Part shown: piece by piece, positions 41,198-42,196 of the stretch
Numbering within the stretch: the first letter of the stretch is position 1
Layout of the letters: every line of letters begins with the position of its first letter
NCBI GenBank assembly: GCA_020718845.1
Contig: DYRG01000012.1
Location: 23,070-65,265 of the forward strand
Length of the DNA stretch: 42,196 nucleotides
Direction: 5' to 3'
Source of the DNA: Thiomargarita sp.
GTDB lineage: Bacteria; Pseudomonadota; Gammaproteobacteria; Beggiatoales; Beggiatoaceae
Position numbers and translations under genes: made by a program
The notes under the pieces: generated by a model
What the model was told of the DNA's origin: nothing
Database searches by the model: none
What the model saw: only the letters and a program-made list of their open reading frames with translations

Positions 41198-42160
41198 ATG
41201 CAAACAATTCAATTAAATACAGAAATTCCATTTGAAATGGCGGGTATGCGTTTAGATCAAGTGTTGGTGGCGTTATTTCCTGATTATTCGCGCGCACGGT
41301 GGCAAGAATGGATTAAAGAAGGTTTCGTTCAAATCAATTCTCAAACGGGCAAACCTAAAGATAAAGTGCACGGCGGAGAAACCATCGATGTTAATACCGT
41401 TTTAAAAGAAGTTAATCATTGGCAAGCACAAGATTTACCTCTCAATATTTTATTTGAAGATGAGGAATTGCTCGTCATCGACAAACCCGCTGGATTAGTC
41501 GTTCATCCAGGTGCTGGAAATCCCGATCAAACCCTTTTAAATGCGATTTTGCACCACGCTCCTCAACTTTCACAAATCCCTCGCGCAGGTATTATTCATC
41601 GTTTGGATAAAGATACCAGTGGCGTGTTAGTTATTTCTAAGACTTTGTTTTCACACAATTTTTTAGTCGCGCAATTACAAGAACGCGCTTTCATTCGAGA
41701 ATATCACACGGTCGTGACGGGGCTTTTGACGGCGGGTGGATCGGTCGATGCGCAAATCGGGCGGCATCCAGTACATCGCACGCAAATGGCGGTGGTATCG
41801 CACAATGGTCGCCCCGCGATTACGCATTATCGGTTGTTGGAGCGTTTTCGAGCGCATACTTATGTGCAAGTTCGGCTCGAAACGGGCAGAACCCATCAAA
41901 TTCGCGTTCATTTTGCGCACATTCGTTTTCCAGTGGTTGGCGATCCCGTGTATGGCGGACGGCTTCGTTTGCCGCCACAATGTACGGATAACTTACGGAA
42001 TATGTTAGAGAATTTTCCTCGTCAGGCTTTACACGCCGCTCGTTTAGGAATTTTGCATCCGCGAACGCAAGAACCTTTAGAATGGTTATCACCGATTCCA
42101 GAAGATATGTCTAATTTAATCAAGGTGTTACGCGATGACCGCGACGCTCATTCCAGTTGA
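41198..42160 (+). CDS. rluD: 23S rRNA pseudouridine(1911/1915/1917) synthase RluD
   Basis: Makes three pseudouridines in helix 69 of 23S rRNA, including position 1915 that RlmH then methylates. 320 residues. An N-terminal S4 RNA-binding domain (MRLDQVLVALFPDYSRARWQEWI, residues 17-39) is followed by the RluA-type catalytic domain with Asp137 in HRLDKDTSG. LLVIDKPAGLVVHPG, GRTHQIRVH and VVGDPVYGG are also intact. The ribosome-binding site is weak. The last 26 bases overlap the start of pgeF, the conserved rluD-pgeF order. Confidence 0.98.
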   Translation: MQTIQLNTEIPFEMAGMRLDQVLVALFPDYSRARWQEWIKEGFVQINSQTGKPKDKVHGGETIDVNTVLKEVNHWQAQDLPLNILFEDEELLVIDKPAGLVVHPGAGNPDQTLLNAILHHAPQLSQIPRAGIIHRLDKDTSGVLVISKTLFSHNFLVAQLQERAFIREYHTVVTGLLTAGGSVDAQIGRHPVHRTQMAVVSHNGRPAITHYRLLERFRAHTYVQVRLETGRTHQIRVHFAHIRFPVVGDPVYGGRLRLPPQCTDNLRNMLENFPRQALHAARLGILHPRTQEPLEWLSPIPEDMSNLIKVLRDDRDAHSS

Positions 42161-42196
42161 ATGGTCTGCGCCTTCGAATGTGCAAGCCTTTGTTTC
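42135..42196 (+). CDS. pgeF: PgeF (YfiH) peptidoglycan-editing factor, N-terminal fragment
   Basis: Only about 20 codons are in the window. ATG at 42135 reads MTATLIPVEWSAPSNVQAFV, matching the W-x-A-P-x-x-V-x-A opening of the PgeF/YfiH (DUF152, formerly laccase-like) family, which directly follows rluD in gammaproteobacteria. The family corrects wrong amino acids in UDP-MurNAc precursors. The call rests on the short start and the gene order. It overlaps rluD by 26 bases and runs off the window. Confidence 0.75.
   Translation, partial: MTATLIPVEWSAPSNVQAFV

Overview
The window is a gene-dense, AT-rich stretch of a bacterial chromosome. Most likely it comes from a gammaproteobacterium. Gamma-type markers include RapA, the YgfB-PepP pair, LexA with the enterobacterial-type recognition helix, tpiA-secG-tRNA-Leu(GAG), RlmH, bifunctional PheA and the rluD-pgeF order. 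The low GC, the many sensor kinases and the mix of families would fit a Thiotrichales/Beggiatoa-like lineage, but this placement is a guess from gene content, not a measured phylogeny. No prophage, transposase gene, rRNA or CRISPR array was seen.

Layout. 1-5134 (+): 5'-truncated gltX, a small hypothetical protein, gyrA, ribH and nusB, all overlapping by a few bases and so probably one transcript. 5135-5390: gap with a MITE-like inverted repeat and a good sigma70 promoter. 5391-7744 (+): tpiA, secG (with a repeat-bearing tail), tRNA-Leu, rpsU and yqeY, punctuated by terminators. 7807-11420 (+): an MBOAT O-acyltransferase, its SGNH-like partner and a TerB-like/zinc-ribbon protein. 11358-14245 (-): lexA, a small DUF1737-like protein and a TgpA-type transglutaminase. 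14321-15295 (+): moaA. 15240-19198 (-): a STAND (NB-ARC) NTPase, folA, ygfB and pepP. 19276-20704 (+): rfbC and rfbD (dTDP-rhamnose). 20756-23632 (-): rapA. 24052-25892 (+): psd coupled to a degenerate HsdM-like protein. 26011-27855 (-): a cupin, pheA and a secreted DM9 protein. 27926-38464 (+): a PqqD-like/M50 protease/HlyD fusion, a hybrid histidine kinase, yidD, a YajL/DJ-1 protein, pepN, a CHASE histidine kinase, brnT and a shortened brnA. 38472-39620 (-): amiC. 39819-40289 (+): rlmH. 40292-41077 (-): lgt. 41198-end (+): rluD and the start of pgeF.

Most of the window is housekeeping: tRNA charging, gyrase, riboflavin, translation, glycolysis, secretion, envelope and lipoprotein synthesis, peptidoglycan cleavage, rRNA modification. 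The unusual items are local. (1) LexA has glycine where the self-cleavage serine should be, so it is predicted to be non-cleavable. (2) A protein co-translated with psd keeps the whole HsdM DNA-methylase layout but has lost both catalytic motifs. (3) A STAND NTPase stops where WD40 repeats normally begin. (4) An M50 protease is fused to a PqqD-like head and a HlyD-like tail and sits 2 nt from a hybrid kinase. (5) A BrnT toxin is paired with a BrnA lacking its DNA-binding half. (6) A secreted DM9-repeat protein follows pheA. (7) gltX carries an exact 66-bp in-frame tandem duplication. All calls come from reading the sequence; no database search was run.
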